A stretch of DNA of 64,000 nt from Chryseobacterium sp. MFBS3-17 (GCF_020687745.1 NZ_JAJEWK010000011.1:62001-126000); one strand, 5' to 3'. Counted from the first letter of the stretch, positions 25,964 through 36,834 are shown. A program made the numbers and translations. Notes: generated by a model from the letters alone, not told the origin.

Positions 25964-27935
25964 TTTCGACAGTAAAAGACGTAAATCTTTAAAATGGGGC
26001 TACCTTTTCACGATGGTGGCCGGCTGTCTTTTTATCTTGTTTCTGGCCAGAATCCTGGTGCTTCAGAACTCCAATGTAGATGAGATTGAAGTATACATCA
26101 AGAATAATTACCGGGAAGCGACCCTGAAGGCGGCACGTGGAAACCTCTATGCATCAGATGGCTCCATACTGGCCACCACGGTAATGCGGTACGATATCTA
26201 TGTGGATTTTAAAGTCATTAAAGATTCTGTGTACAATTCCAATATTGCTGCACTCAGTGATTCTATGAACGTTATGTTCGGGAAACCCAGAAATGTTTAT
26301 CGTCAGCGGTTTGATGAGCAGCGTAAAAAAGAAAATCAGTACTACGCACTGGTCAAGAATCTGGATTTCGACCAGTATGACCGCATCCGTAAATTCCCGA
26401 TATTCAACAAAGGAAAACATAAAGGCGGTTTTATAGTGGACCGCAAGTACAAAAGAGAACTGGCCACATCTGAAATCGGTGCCGGAACCATAGGAATGGA
26501 TAACGGACCGTACAAATCAGGACTGGAAGCCGCATTCTCTAAATACCTCTCCGGCACAGACGGATCCAGACCCGAACAGAGAGTCAACTCGACACAATGG
26601 AAACCCATAGACTACTGGAAGATTAAAGAACCGGTAGATGGTCAGGACGTCTTTACTACACTGGATCTGCGCATTCAGGATATTGCCCATTCGGCACTGG
26701 AAAAGCAGCTGATTAAGTTTGATGCGCACCACGGAAGTGTACTGGTAATGGAAGTGGAAACCGGTAAGGTACGGGCGATGGTGAATCTGACCAGAACCGA
26801 CCCCGGGATTTATGTGGACTCTTACAACTATATTCTGAAAGACGGCATTGAGCCCGGATCTACCTTTAAAACTGTATCCCTGCTTGCCGCTATGGATGAC
26901 GGATTCATTACCGAAGAGACCACCGTGAACATCGGCAATGGTGTCTGGCATTATGCCGGGCAGAGAATTTCAGACGGTCATGGCGGGGGCACCTATGACA
27001 TCAGTGATGTTTTGGCAAAATCCAGTAATGTGGGAACCGCCAAGCTCATCACCCAATATTATGGTGAAAAACCACAGATTTTCCTCGATCATCTCAAAAG
27101 ATGGAAGATGTTCGATAAAATGGATATTGAGCTCCCGGGAGTGACCGAACCATTTATTTATACGCCGGATCACAAGCGGTGGAATGCGGCTACACTGGCC
27201 TCTATTTCATACGGATATTCCAGCAGCTTCAACCTGTTGCAACTGACCACCTTCTATAATGGGATTGCCAATGATGGGAGGATGCTGAAACCGCTTTTTA
27301 TCGATAAAATCATGAAGGACGGCAAAGTCACTTACGAAGCAAAGCCTCAGGTGATGGTAAACCGTATGGCATCCAAAGAAGCCATTGATATGATGACCAG
27401 TGCACTGACCAAGGCGGTGGAAAAAGGTACCGGAAGAAGCATCTTCACCCCCAACCTGAAAATGGCCGGGAAAACCGGTACAGCACGGTTTGAGTATTGG
27501 CTGCCGGGACCCATGAAGTATAGGGCTTCTTTTGCAGGTTTTTATCCGGCAGATAATCCCAAATACACCTGCTACGTAATGGTGGATCAGCCCGATGTGA
27601 AGAAAAGTTATTACGGCGGAACCGTTGCGGCTCCTGTATTTAAGGAAATAGCAGGAAAGACCTTCCTGAAAACGCCGCAAAACATTGAGCAGGAAATGCT
27701 GGTAGAAAAAAAAGTGGACTTGTCTAAAATGACCGGCTCACAACAGAAAATCAACCTGAAAGATGGTCGTATGCCAAGTCTGGTTGGGTTAACAGGTAAG
27801 CATATCATTCCGCAGCTGGAGAACGCCGGCTACCGGGTAGATTATAAAGGTGTAGGAAAAATTACAGAGCAGTTCCCGGCCAGCGGTACCATGCTGAATG
27901 AGAATCATAAGCTGTATCTGAAATTACAAAATTAA
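25947..27935 (+). CDS. ftsI: Septal peptidoglycan transpeptidase FtsI (PBP3) with PASTA domain
   Basis: The 662-residue class B penicillin-binding protein has one N-terminal membrane helix (about residues 16-37), a dimerisation domain, and the transpeptidase with S305-x-x-K308 (GSTFK), S359-S360-N361 and K509-T510-G511. The last 55 residues (PSLVGLTGKHIIPQLENAGY onward) are one PASTA domain, usual for Bacteroidota FtsI. It crosslinks septal peptidoglycan with FtsW. Confidence 0.95.
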   Translation: MLKPSNFDSKRRKSLKWGYLFTMVAGCLFILFLARILVLQNSNVDEIEVYIKNNYREATLKAARGNLYASDGSILATTVMRYDIYVDFKVIKDSVYNSNIAALSDSMNVMFGKPRNVYRQRFDEQRKKENQYYALVKNLDFDQYDRIRKFPIFNKGKHKGGFIVDRKYKRELATSEIGAGTIGMDNGPYKSGLEAAFSKYLSGTDGSRPEQRVNSTQWKPIDYWKIKEPVDGQDVFTTLDLRIQDIAHSALEKQLIKFDAHHGSVLVMEVETGKVRAMVNLTRTDPGIYVDSYNYILKDGIEPGSTFKTVSLLAAMDDGFITEETTVNIGNGVWHYAGQRISDGHGGGTYDISDVLAKSSNVGTAKLITQYYGEKPQIFLDHLKRWKMFDKMDIELPGVTEPFIYTPDHKRWNAATLASISYGYSSSFNLLQLTTFYNGIANDGRMLKPLFIDKIMKDGKVTYEAKPQVMVNRMASKEAIDMMTSALTKAVEKGTGRSIFTPNLKMAGKTGTARFEYWLPGPMKYRASFAGFYPADNPKYTCYVMVDQPDVKKSYYGGTVAAPVFKEIAGKTFLKTPQNIEQEMLVEKKVDLSKMTGSQQKINLKDGRMPSLVGLTGKHIIPQLENAGYRVDYKGVGKITEQFPASGTMLNENHKLYLKLQN

Positions 27936-27989
27936 AACATAAGAAAGTAGTATTTATATAAAGTCGCCTGGCGACACCCATTTGTTTAC

Positions 27990-29450
27990 ATGAATTTATT
28001 ACAATTGTTAAACAGAATTCCCACATTGGAAACTCACGGTGAAATGAACCGTGAAGTTTCTGCTGTGGTTTTTGACAGCCGGCAGGCTCTGCCGGGTGCG
28101 CTGTATGTTGCACTGAGGGGCACATTGTCTGACGGGCATTCCTTCATCAGCGCAGCAATTGCAAATGGGGCAGATGTGGTAATCTGTGAGGACCTGCCGG
28201 AACACCGGAATCCGGATGTTGCGTATATCAGGGTTAATGATGCATCCCGGTCACTGGCAATTCTGGCTTCTGATTTTTATGGAAATCCCTCTGCCAAACT
28301 GAAACTGGTGGGCATTACCGGTACCAATGGTAAAACCTCTGTGTGTACACTGCTTTTTGATATCTTTAAAAATCTCGGCTATAAGCCGGCGCTTATTTCC
28401 ACAGTGGAATACCGCATTGGCGATACTGTACTGCCTTCTAAGCATACCACCCCGGATGTGGTAAGTCTGAACCGGATGCTTGCAGAAGCAGTAGATCAGG
28501 GGTGTCAGTGGGCATTCATGGAAGTAAGTTCTCATGGTATCCATCAGAACAGAACCACAGGGCTGCAATTTGCTGTGGCCGGTTTTACCAACCTGACTCA
28601 TGATCATCTGGATTACCATAAAAGTTTCGAAGAATACCTGAGAACAAAAAAAAGATTCTTTGATGAACTGACTCCAGATACAATTGCCATTACCAACCTG
28701 GACGATAAAAACGGAATGGTGATGCTACAAAATACTGCTGCCAAAGAGAAAAATTATGCGCTGAAAACCATGGCAGATTACCATGGCCGTTTTCTGGAAG
28801 GTGATTTCAATGGCATGTTGCTCAACTTTCAGGGGAAAGAATTCTGGACCACCCTTACCGGTAAGTTTAATGTATATAACCTGTTGCTGGCTTTCGCGGT
28901 TGCGGTAGAACTCGGCTTGGAAGAGCAGGAAGTGCTGCGGGCTATTTCACAACTCAAGCGGGTAAATGGCCGGTTTGAAACCCTGAAATCTCAGGGCGGG
29001 ATTTTCTTTGTGGTTGATTATGCCCATACACCGGATGCGCTGGATAATCTGCTGGACAGCATTAACGATATCAGGACCAAAAATGAAAGACTGATCACCG
29101 TTTTTGGCTGTGGTGGAAACCGCGACCGGGCCAAGAGACCCGAAATGGGAAAAATTGCCACCCGCAAATCTACCCTGGCCATCATCACTTCAGATAATCC
29201 CAGAACAGAAGATCCGGTGGAGATTATAAAGGAAATAGAAGCAGGGGTAGAGGCACACCATTTCAGCAAATACATCACCGTGCCGGATCGCAGAGAAGCC
29301 ATTAAAATGGCTATAAAATTTGCGGAGCCTAATGACATTGTCCTCGTGGCAGGAAAAGGTCATGAAACCTATCAGGATATCAATGGGGTGCAGCATCATT
29401 TTGATGATAAGGAAACCCTGATGGAACTGTCTGAACTTATGAGTAAATAA
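27990..29450 (+). CDS. murE: UDP-MurNAc-tripeptide synthetase MurE (meso-DAP type)
   Basis: The 486-residue Mur ligase has the ATP loop GITGTNGKTSVC (about residues 108-119), the central EVSSHGI and HTPDALDN motifs, and DNPRTEDP. The DNPR sequence is the accepted mark of ligases that add meso-diaminopimelate rather than lysine. It acts in the cytoplasm on UDP-MurNAc-L-Ala-D-Glu. The 54-base gap before it holds a short palindrome. Confidence 0.96.
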   Translation: MNLLQLLNRIPTLETHGEMNREVSAVVFDSRQALPGALYVALRGTLSDGHSFISAAIANGADVVICEDLPEHRNPDVAYIRVNDASRSLAILASDFYGNPSAKLKLVGITGTNGKTSVCTLLFDIFKNLGYKPALISTVEYRIGDTVLPSKHTTPDVVSLNRMLAEAVDQGCQWAFMEVSSHGIHQNRTTGLQFAVAGFTNLTHDHLDYHKSFEEYLRTKKRFFDELTPDTIAITNLDDKNGMVMLQNTAAKEKNYALKTMADYHGRFLEGDFNGMLLNFQGKEFWTTLTGKFNVYNLLLAFAVAVELGLEEQEVLRAISQLKRVNGRFETLKSQGGIFFVVDYAHTPDALDNLLDSINDIRTKNERLITVFGCGGNRDRAKRPEMGKIATRKSTLAIITSDNPRTEDPVEIIKEIEAGVEAHHFSKYITVPDRREAIKMAIKFAEPNDIVLVAGKGHETYQDINGVQHHFDDKETLMELSELMSK

Positions 29451-29468
29451 ACCAGAAAAAGAGTAAAC

Positions 29469-30710
29469 ATGTTGTACTATTTATATGAATATCTTACCAC
29501 GCAGGGAATCCAGATTCCGGGGCTCAATCTGTTCCGGTACATCTCATTCCGGGCGGCACTGGCGGTGTTATTCTCACTCCTTATTGCACTGGTCTATGGT
29601 AAAAGAATCATCAATTACCTGCGGAACAGACAGATGGGAGAACTGGTGAGAGATCTGGGGCTGGAAGGTCAGAAACAGAAAGAAGGTACCCCTACCATGG
29701 GTGGCCTCATCATTATCCTGGCTACCCTGATTCCGGTGATTCTCTTTACCAAAGTGCTCAATGTGTACATCATCATGCTCATTGTATCCGTGGTGTGGAT
29801 GGGCATCATTGGTTTCATTGATGACTATCTCAAGAAAATTAAAAAGAATAAAGACGGCCTTTCCGGGAAGTTCAAGGTAATCGGGCAGGTAGGTTTGGGA
29901 CTTATCGTAGCCGTGACCATGTATTTTCATCCGGATATTACGGTGAAAAGGAAATATGCAGATGCCAGTGTGGTGAACAGAAATAATGTGGAACAAAACT
30001 TTATGCCGACAGAGAAATCTACGGTTTCCACAGTTCCGTTCTTTAAAAATAATGAGTTTGATTACAGCAAAATGCTCTTCTGGATGGACGAAGAAAGCCA
30101 ACAGGAATGGGCGTGGGTGGTTTTTGTACCCATTGTCATCTTTATTGTGATTGCCGTTTCGAACGGAGCCAATATTACCGATGGCATTGATGGCCTGGCG
30201 GCAGGAACCAGTGTGGTGATTTTGCTCACTCTCGCATTTCTGGCCTACGTTTCGGGAAATATCATTTTTGCAGATTACCTGAATATTATGTTCCTCCCGG
30301 ATATGGGCGAAACAACCATTTTTGCCGTGGCACTGGTAGGAGCCGTCATTGGATTTTTCTGGTACAATACGTATCCGGCACAAGTGTTTATGGGAGATAC
30401 CGGTAGTTTAATGCTGGGTGGGGTAATTGCGGTTCTGGCCATCATTCTCCGCAAAGAATTGCTGATTCCCGTGCTCTGCGGAATCTTCCTGGTAGAGAAT
30501 CTCTCGGTGATGCTCCAGGTGGCCGTTTTCAAATACAGAAAGAGAAAATTCGGGCTGGAATATGCTCAGAATAACCGGCTGTTCAAAATGTCGCCGCTGC
30601 ACCATCACTACCAGAAAAGCGGATATCATGAGAGTAAAATTGTAAACCGGATGATCATCATCGGTGTGATGCTGGCTATTATTTGCCTGACTACACTGAA
30701 AGTAAGATAG
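29469..30710 (+). CDS. mraY: Phospho-N-acetylmuramoyl-pentapeptide transferase MraY
   Basis: The 413-residue membrane protein has about ten helices and the MraY motifs [17 protein letters not shown] (Asp pair) and [10 protein letters not shown], then MGDTGSL and the histidine cluster [10 protein letters not shown]. It joins UDP-MurNAc-pentapeptide to undecaprenyl phosphate. It is about 50 residues longer than E. coli MraY because of an insertion ([13 protein letters not shown] onward) between helices, common in Bacteroidota. Confidence 0.96.
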   Translation: MLYYLYEYLTTQGIQIPGLNLFRYISFRAALAVLFSLLIALVYGKRIINYLRNRQMGELVRDLGLEGQKQKEGTPTMGGLIIILATLIPVILFTKVLNVYIIMLIVSVVWMGIIGFIDDYLKKIKKNKDGLSGKFKVIGQVGLGLIVAVTMYFHPDITVKRKYADASVVNRNNVEQNFMPTEKSTVSTVPFFKNNEFDYSKMLFWMDEESQQEWAWVVFVPIVIFIVIAVSNGANITDGIDGLAAGTSVVILLTLAFLAYVSGNIIFADYLNIMFLPDMGETTIFAVALVGAVIGFFWYNTYPAQVFMGDTGSLMLGGVIAVLAIILRKELLIPVLCGIFLVENLSVMLQVAVFKYRKRKFGLEYAQNNRLFKMSPLHHHYQKSGYHESKIVNRMIIIGVMLAIICLTTLKVR

Positions 30711-30731
30711 ATTTTTGCCAAAATTAGAAAT

Positions 30732-32081
30732 ATGAAAATAGTTGTTTTAGGAGGAGGAGAGAGCGGTTTCGGTGCAGCGTATCTGGCCAGGAAGAAAGGG
30801 CTGGAGGTATTTCTGTCGGATAAAGGCAAAATCAAAGATGTATATAAAGCACAGCTTGTGCAAAACCAGATTGAGTTTGAAGAAGGACAACATTCTGAAG
30901 ACTGCATTCTGAATGCAGACTGGGTCATCAAATCACCCGGGATCCCAAAAAAAGCAGAGATCATCACAAAAATTCATCAGAAAGGCATTCGCCTGTCATC
31001 TGAAATAGAATTTGCAGCCGAGTTTACCAATGCCCGGATTATTGCGGTGACAGGGAGTAATGGCAAGACCACCACAGCATCGCTCATTTATCATATTCTG
31101 AGAAATGATCATCTTAATGTTGGACTGGGTGGCAATATAGGAACGAGCTTTGCCAAGCAGGTGGCCGATGAGAATTATGACTATTACGTATTGGAAGTCA
31201 GCTCATTTCAGCTGGATGATATCCAGAACTTCAGACCCAGCATCTCACTGTTGCTGAACCTGAGTCAGGATCATCTGGATCAGTACAATTACAATTACGA
31301 AGAGTATGCGCTGGCCAAGTTCAGAATTACAGAAAACCAGGAGAATGATAATTTCTTCATCTACAACCGGGACGATGAAATGAGCATGAAACTGCTGGAA
31401 AAGTTGGAAATTAAAGCCAAAAAGCTGCCTTTTTCATTAAAACAAAAGGAAACAGAAGGCGCATATGCAGATGAGGACCGCATTTTTGTAAAACTGCAGG
31501 AACAGTTTTCCATGAAAATTGAAGATCTGGCGTTGGCGGGCAATCATAATGTGGCCAATAGTCTGGCTGCATCGCTGGCCGGTAAAATTCTGAATATTAC
31601 CAATGAGAGCATACGGAATTCACTGATGACGTTTCAGGCCGTAGAACACCGCCTGGAGCAGGTAGCAGAAATAGACGGGGTAAAGTACATTAACGACAGT
31701 AAAGCGACCAATGTAAATGCAACCTACTATGCCTTAGACAGTATGAAAAATCCTACGGTATGGATTGTAGGCGGCGTGGATAAGGGAAATGATTACACCG
31801 AGATTGAACATCTGGTGAAGCGAAAAGTAAAGGCAATTGTTTGTCTGGGTATTGATAATCAGAAAATTATCAATTTTTTCCAGGACAAAAAAGAACTTAT
31901 TTATGATACTTCCAGTATGGAAGAAGCAGTGAAAGTATGTACTGAACTGGCCACAGCAGGAGATACGGTGTTGCTGTCGCCGTGTTGCGCCAGCTTTGAT
32001 CTTTTCCGGAATTATGAAGACCGCGGGGATCAGTTTAAAGCAGAAGTGTTAAAAAAAATGAATGTGGGCGCAAGCCGGTAA
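30732..32081 (+). CDS. murD: UDP-MurNAc-L-Ala-D-Glu ligase MurD
   Basis: The 449-residue Mur ligase adds D-glutamate to UDP-MurNAc-L-Ala. It has an N-terminal nucleotide-binding region starting KIVVLGGGESGFG, the ATP loop GSNGKTTTASL, the EVSSFQL motif, NDSKATN, and the SPCCASFDLF..YEDRGDQF C-terminal signature of MurD. It begins 21 bases after mraY. Confidence 0.96.
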   Translation: MKIVVLGGGESGFGAAYLARKKGLEVFLSDKGKIKDVYKAQLVQNQIEFEEGQHSEDCILNADWVIKSPGIPKKAEIITKIHQKGIRLSSEIEFAAEFTNARIIAVTGSNGKTTTASLIYHILRNDHLNVGLGGNIGTSFAKQVADENYDYYVLEVSSFQLDDIQNFRPSISLLLNLSQDHLDQYNYNYEEYALAKFRITENQENDNFFIYNRDDEMSMKLLEKLEIKAKKLPFSLKQKETEGAYADEDRIFVKLQEQFSMKIEDLALAGNHNVANSLAASLAGKILNITNESIRNSLMTFQAVEHRLEQVAEIDGVKYINDSKATNVNATYYALDSMKNPTVWIVGGVDKGNDYTEIEHLVKRKVKAIVCLGIDNQKIINFFQDKKELIYDTSSMEEAVKVCTELATAGDTVLLSPCCASFDLFRNYEDRGDQFKAEVLKKMNVGASR

Positions 32082-32096
32082 GAATTAGAATGTAAG

Positions 32097-33332
32097 ATGA
32101 AAACGAACCAGACAGAAACGAAAATAGAATATCTGAAGGGCGATAAAGTGCTTTGGGCGGTCATCATTCTGATTTCCGTATTCTCTGTATTTCCGGTATA
32201 TTCTGCAAGTTCTAACCTGGAGTATATCGTAAATAACGGAACCACCACCAGTCACTTGCTGAAGCATGTATTCTTCGTGGTGTTCGGACTTGGGCTCATG
32301 CGCGCTGTAGGGTTTGTGAAATATGAACACATCGGAAAACTAAGCACCATCATGCTGGGGATTTCCGTGGTACTGCTGCTGGTTACCATGTTTTCCGGTA
32401 CCACCATAGACGGTGCCAGTGCATCCAGATGGCTCACCATTCCCGGTACGCCGTTCAGTTTTCAACCATCGTCTGTAGCTTATTTGTCACTTATTATTTA
32501 CCTCTGCAGATACCTTACCAAACGCATTAACCGCGAAAGGCTGGCACTGGAAAATATCTTTTATATTTTCGTGCCTATTCTGCTGGTTTTCGGACTGGTA
32601 GCCAAGGATAACGGCTCTACAGCATTGATGATTCTCATTGTTTCTATTGCGGTGCTGATTGTAGGGCAACTGAACTGGAGGTATGTGGCCGGCTTTATCG
32701 GGATTTCCGGAGTAGCCATTGTTGCGCTGATCCTGATTGCGCTCAATACCACACTGATTCAGAATAACCGGGTGCATACCTGGATGAGCCGGGTAGAAGT
32801 GTTTTTTGATAACAAGAAGGATAACCAGATAGAAACCGAGGCAGATAAAGCCAAAAATTACCAGGTAATGCAGGCCAAAGCGGCGATTGTGCATGGTGGT
32901 ATTTCGGGTATGGGACCGGGGAAAAGCGCACTGAAACAAATGCTTCCCCAGTCTGCATCAGATTTTATTTTTGCCATCATTGTAGAAGAATACGGCTTTG
33001 GCGGTGCTTTGGTGCTCATAGCACTGTATATGATTATGATTATCCGCATCGTCATGATTGCCAGTAAAATGCCCGCATTTTTCGGAACCTTGCTGGTTCT
33101 CGCCATGGGCATTATGATTTTTGTGCAGCTGACTGTTAATATTGCGGTGGCCGTCAATCTGATTCCGGTCACGGGTCAGCCACTGCCGCTCATCAGCTAC
33201 GGGGGGACGTCCATGCTGGTCACCTACGCCCAGCTGGGTCTGGTACTGAATGTAAGTTCACGTATTCAGGTGTATGATGAAGAAGGATTGGGCAAAAAAC
33301 AGAGCATAGAGGAAATTAATGATATTGCGTAA
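32097..33332 (+). CDS. ftsW: Septal lipid II polymerase FtsW
   Basis: The 411-residue SEDS protein has about ten membrane helices. A large periplasmic loop (roughly residues 215-275) precedes GGISGMGPGKS, and the family ends with TGQPLPLISYGGTSML. FtsW polymerises lipid II at the septum together with FtsI. The 15-base gap to murD and continued same-strand order place it in the dcw operon. Confidence 0.95.
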   Translation: MKTNQTETKIEYLKGDKVLWAVIILISVFSVFPVYSASSNLEYIVNNGTTTSHLLKHVFFVVFGLGLMRAVGFVKYEHIGKLSTIMLGISVVLLLVTMFSGTTIDGASASRWLTIPGTPFSFQPSSVAYLSLIIYLCRYLTKRINRERLALENIFYIFVPILLVFGLVAKDNGSTALMILIVSIAVLIVGQLNWRYVAGFIGISGVAIVALILIALNTTLIQNNRVHTWMSRVEVFFDNKKDNQIETEADKAKNYQVMQAKAAIVHGGISGMGPGKSALKQMLPQSASDFIFAIIVEEYGFGGALVLIALYMIMIIRIVMIASKMPAFFGTLLVLAMGIMIFVQLTVNIAVAVNLIPVTGQPLPLISYGGTSMLVTYAQLGLVLNVSSRIQVYDEEGLGKKQSIEEINDIA

Positions 33333-33391
33333 AACAGCATATGATCAGTACAAGTAATCTGGATAAACGGAGTAAATCAGAACAGAAATAA

Positions 33392-34528
33392 ATGAACAGT
33401 CAGAATCTACATACAGGAAATCACCGTAAGCTTCGCGTGCTGATGAGCGGCGGCGGGACCGGTGGTCACATCTATCCGGCGGTGGCTATTGCAGACGAGA
33501 TACGCCGCAGATTTCCGGATGCAGAGTTTCTGTTCATAGGCGCCGAGGGAAAAATGGAAATGGAGAAAGTTCCGCAGGCCGGTTATAAAATTGTGGGACT
33601 GAATATTGCCGGATTTGACCGGGGAAATCTTTTGAAGAATATAGGACTTCCCTTCAAACTGATTTCAAGTCTTCTGAAAGCTAAAAAGATTATTAAAGAA
33701 TTCCGTCCGGACTTTGCCGTAGGAACCGGTGGATTTGCCAGCGGCCCTGCATTGTATATCGCCGCAAAAAATGGGATTCCCACTTTTATACAGGAGCAGA
33801 ATTCACTTCCCGGAAAAACCAATATGATCAACTCGGCCAGGGCTGTGGCAGTTTTTACGGCCTATCCGGGTATGGAGCATTTTTTCCGGAATACGAAAAC
33901 CGTATTTCTGGGTAACCCTATCCGCCAGAGCATCACAGAGGAGATGACCACCCGTAAGTCTGCCAGGGAACAAATGGGACTGGATCCGGATAAACTAACC
34001 ATTCTTTCGGTAGGGGGATCACTGGGATCCCGTACACTGAATCAGGGCTGGATTGCCCATTTGGATCAGGTCATTGCTGCAGATTATCAGCTGATCTGGC
34101 AAACCGGCAAAACAGATTACCGGAGCATCCTGCGGGAAACCGAAAACCGCCAGCACCGCAATCTGCAGATTATGGAGTTTATTAAAAATATGGAACTGGC
34201 TTATTCTGCAGCAGATGTAATTGTGTCCCGCGCCGGTGCCATCGCAATTTCTGAACTGGCAGTGGCACAGAAACCGGTATTGCTGGTACCTTTTCCCTTT
34301 GCGGCAGAGGATCATCAAACGCAGAATGCACAGACGCTGGTAGATCAGCACGCAGCAAAAATGGTGAAGGATTCAGAAATGCAGGAAAAATTCTGGGACG
34401 TACTCTCCGGAATCTGTGAAAGTGAATCGCTGAGGGAAGAAATGTCTGCCAGTCTTCGGCAGTTTGCGCGGCCAAAGGCTACTGAAATGATTGTGGATGA
34501 AATTTTAAAACAAATAAAGAAAGATTAA
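33392..34528 (+). CDS. murG: Lipid II synthase MurG
   Basis: This is a 378-residue GT28 glycosyltransferase with the donor and acceptor loops SGGGTGGHIYPA (residues 19-30) and GTGGFASGPALY, the IQEQNSLPGKTN segment, the second-domain loop VGGSLGSRTLN, and the SRAGAIAISEL motif that binds UDP-GlcNAc. It adds GlcNAc to lipid I on the inner face of the cytoplasmic membrane. A 59-base gap separates it from ftsW. Confidence 0.96.
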   Translation: MNSQNLHTGNHRKLRVLMSGGGTGGHIYPAVAIADEIRRRFPDAEFLFIGAEGKMEMEKVPQAGYKIVGLNIAGFDRGNLLKNIGLPFKLISSLLKAKKIIKEFRPDFAVGTGGFASGPALYIAAKNGIPTFIQEQNSLPGKTNMINSARAVAVFTAYPGMEHFFRNTKTVFLGNPIRQSITEEMTTRKSAREQMGLDPDKLTILSVGGSLGSRTLNQGWIAHLDQVIAADYQLIWQTGKTDYRSILRETENRQHRNLQIMEFIKNMELAYSAADVIVSRAGAIAISELAVAQKPVLLVPFPFAAEDHQTQNAQTLVDQHAAKMVKDSEMQEKFWDVLSGICESESLREEMSASLRQFARPKATEMIVDEILKQIKKD

Positions 34529-34568
34529 CCGGTTGCAGAAAAAGCAGCATAATGGTTGTGGAAATACA

Positions 34569-35948
34569 ATGGAAAATTCAGGAAAATATCAAAACTTCTA
34601 CTTCGTGGGAATTGGCGGCATCGGGATGAGTGCGCTGGCCAGATACTTCCATGCAAGCGGAAAAAATGTGCTGGGCTACGATAAAACCGTGACCAAACTG
34701 ACCGAAGCGCTGGTTTCGGAAGGGATAGATATTGTTTTTGAAGATACCATTAATCCTAAAATAGCCGCTCTGAAGCCAGAAGAAACCCTGGTTATTTATA
34801 CCCCGGCCATCAAGCAGCTTCATATTCTGGACTATTTCACAGAGCAGGGGTTCGAGGTGATGAAACGGGCAAAAGTTCTGGGTCTGATTACCCGGAATAC
34901 AGAATGCATTGCCATAGCAGGAACGCACGGAAAAACCACCACGTCATCCCTTGTAGCACATCTGTGCCACGTGGCACAATTGCCGTTTTCGTGTTTTCTG
35001 GGCGGTATAGCAGAAAATTTTAAATCTAATTTCCTGTTTAACGGGAGCGATATTTCTGTGGTAGAAGCAGATGAGTATGACCGCAGTTTCCTGAACTTAT
35101 CCCCGGACTGGGCGGTGATTACCTCTACAGATGCAGATCACCTGGATATTTATGGGGATCCGGCAACCATTCAGAAAGGATTTCAGGATTTTGCAGACCT
35201 GGTACCGGAGGACCGGCAATTGTTTGTAAGAAAAGGAATAGAGGTAGGTCGCAAATGCGTCACCTATGCGGTAAATGAGAAAGCAGATTATTATTCAGAC
35301 CACTTGCGAGTGGAAGATGGGATGATGCATTTTGATTTCCATAACGGAGATGAGGTGATCCCTTTTTCCTGGCATACGCCCGGCATTCACAACGTAGAAA
35401 ATGCCACGGCATCCATCGCTTTGCTGCATCGCCACGGAGTGGATTTTGAAACGCTACAGAAGGGAATTGCCGGTTTTCAGGGAATAAAAAGAAGGTACAC
35501 CATTCACAGTTTTGAGAGTGGTAAAGTATATATTGATGACTATGCCCATCATCCTACGGAACTGGATGCGGTCATTGGATCCATCAGAACGTTTTACCCC
35601 GGCAAAAAACTGGTGGTGGCGTTTCAGCCGCATCTGTTCAGCCGGACCCGTGATTTTGCGGCTGGTTTTGCACGCAGCCTCAGTGCGGCAGATGAACTGA
35701 TTCTGCTGGATATTTATCCGGCGCGCGAACTTCAGGAGAACTATCCGGGAATCACCTCGGACTGGCTGCTGAATCAGATAGAGACCGGGAAAAAGGAGGT
35801 TTCCTCTTTGGGCGATGCTTTTTCCAGAATCAGAGAAAAAGATTTTGATGTTTTACTTACCGTAGGAGCCGGCAATATAGATACCCTGTATGATGGGATT
35901 GTGGACTGGCTTTCCGGCGAAATGATATCTATGAATGAGCAGGCATGA
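34569..35948 (+). CDS. murC: UDP-N-acetylmuramate-L-alanine ligase MurC
   Basis: The 459-residue Mur ligase adds the first L-alanine. Motifs are FVGIGGIGMSALAR near the start, the ATP loop GTHGKTTTSSL, EADEYDRSFL, and the C-terminal DDYAHHPTE and FQPHLFSRTRDF. The ATG at 34569 is preferred to a TTG at 34533, because the conserved start follows it directly. The last codon overlaps ftsQ in an ATGA junction. Confidence 0.96.
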   Translation: MENSGKYQNFYFVGIGGIGMSALARYFHASGKNVLGYDKTVTKLTEALVSEGIDIVFEDTINPKIAALKPEETLVIYTPAIKQLHILDYFTEQGFEVMKRAKVLGLITRNTECIAIAGTHGKTTTSSLVAHLCHVAQLPFSCFLGGIAENFKSNFLFNGSDISVVEADEYDRSFLNLSPDWAVITSTDADHLDIYGDPATIQKGFQDFADLVPEDRQLFVRKGIEVGRKCVTYAVNEKADYYSDHLRVEDGMMHFDFHNGDEVIPFSWHTPGIHNVENATASIALLHRHGVDFETLQKGIAGFQGIKRRYTIHSFESGKVYIDDYAHHPTELDAVIGSIRTFYPGKKLVVAFQPHLFSRTRDFAAGFARSLSAADELILLDIYPARELQENYPGITSDWLLNQIETGKKEVSSLGDAFSRIREKDFDVLLTVGAGNIDTLYDGIVDWLSGEMISMNEQA

Positions 35949-36793
35949 AGAATAAATTCAGAATATTAAAAATATTGGTCACCGTCATTATTTTCGGGTG
36001 TCTGCTGAGTTTTTCCTTGAAGAGATTCAACAATGCCCCGGTAGATGTCATTACGGTGAACCTTATAGAGCAGAAGGGCAAGGATAAAGTGTATTTTATA
36101 GATGAAAAAAATGTGAAAGATTTTATCCGCAGTAAAAATACTTCAGGAAAAGTAGGAGATGTGGATATTCCGTATCTGGAAAAGGAAGTGAAAAATTTTC
36201 CGTCTGTAGACAGTGCAAACGTGTATCTGAATCTGAATGGAGACCTGAATATTGACATCCTGCAACGGGTTCCTGCTTTCCGGCTCAGTAAAAACGGAGA
36301 AGATTTTTATGTGGACCATAAAGGCGTGGAGTTCCCCGTATCCAGAATTTACTCGCATCCGGTAATGCTGGTCCAGGGAGATGTAAAGCGGGGCGAATAC
36401 AGAAAACTGGCTGAACTGGTAGATAAAATAAAGAAAGACGATTTCAGCAATAAATATTTTATAGGAATCGTGAAGGAAAAAGGGGATTATAATCTCCTTA
36501 CCAATGATGGATTTTATAAAGTGGAGATTGGCTCATTAGAGAATATCGACTTCAAGGTGAAAGGCTTTAAAACTTTTGTCAAAAAATATCTGATATATCA
36601 GAATCCGGAGAAGTACAATAAGATATCCGTGAAGTATGACAATCAGGTGGTCACAACGCTGAATCCCCGATTTCCGGAGAATGACAGTATTCTGGCAGTA
36701 GGCAGAAAGGAACTGGCCAAAATACCGGAACTGCTGGAACGCCGGGAAGCAGCAGGAAGACAGGCCGCAATGCCTGCACGGGCGTCACAGTGA
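35945..36793 (+). CDS. ftsQ: Cell division protein FtsQ/DivIB
   Basis: The 282-residue bitopic protein has one membrane helix (about residues 9-25) and a periplasmic part starting with a POTRA-like region (NLIEQKGKDKVYFIDEKNVKDFI), then VDSANVYLNLNGDLNIDILQRVPAFRL, the hallmark of FtsQ. The end (ERREAAGRQAAMPARASQ) is a basic, Ala-rich tail. Identification rests on topology, POTRA similarity and position between murC and ftsA. Confidence 0.88.
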   Translation: MKNKFRILKILVTVIIFGCLLSFSLKRFNNAPVDVITVNLIEQKGKDKVYFIDEKNVKDFIRSKNTSGKVGDVDIPYLEKEVKNFPSVDSANVYLNLNGDLNIDILQRVPAFRLSKNGEDFYVDHKGVEFPVSRIYSHPVMLVQGDVKRGEYRKLAELVDKIKKDDFSNKYFIGIVKEKGDYNLLTNDGFYKVEIGSLENIDFKVKGFKTFVKKYLIYQNPEKYNKISVKYDNQVVTTLNPRFPENDSILAVGRKELAKIPELLERREAAGRQAAMPARASQ

Positions 36794-36834
36794 ATGAAAA
36801 AAAAGAGATAAAACAAAATCAAATCAATATACAA

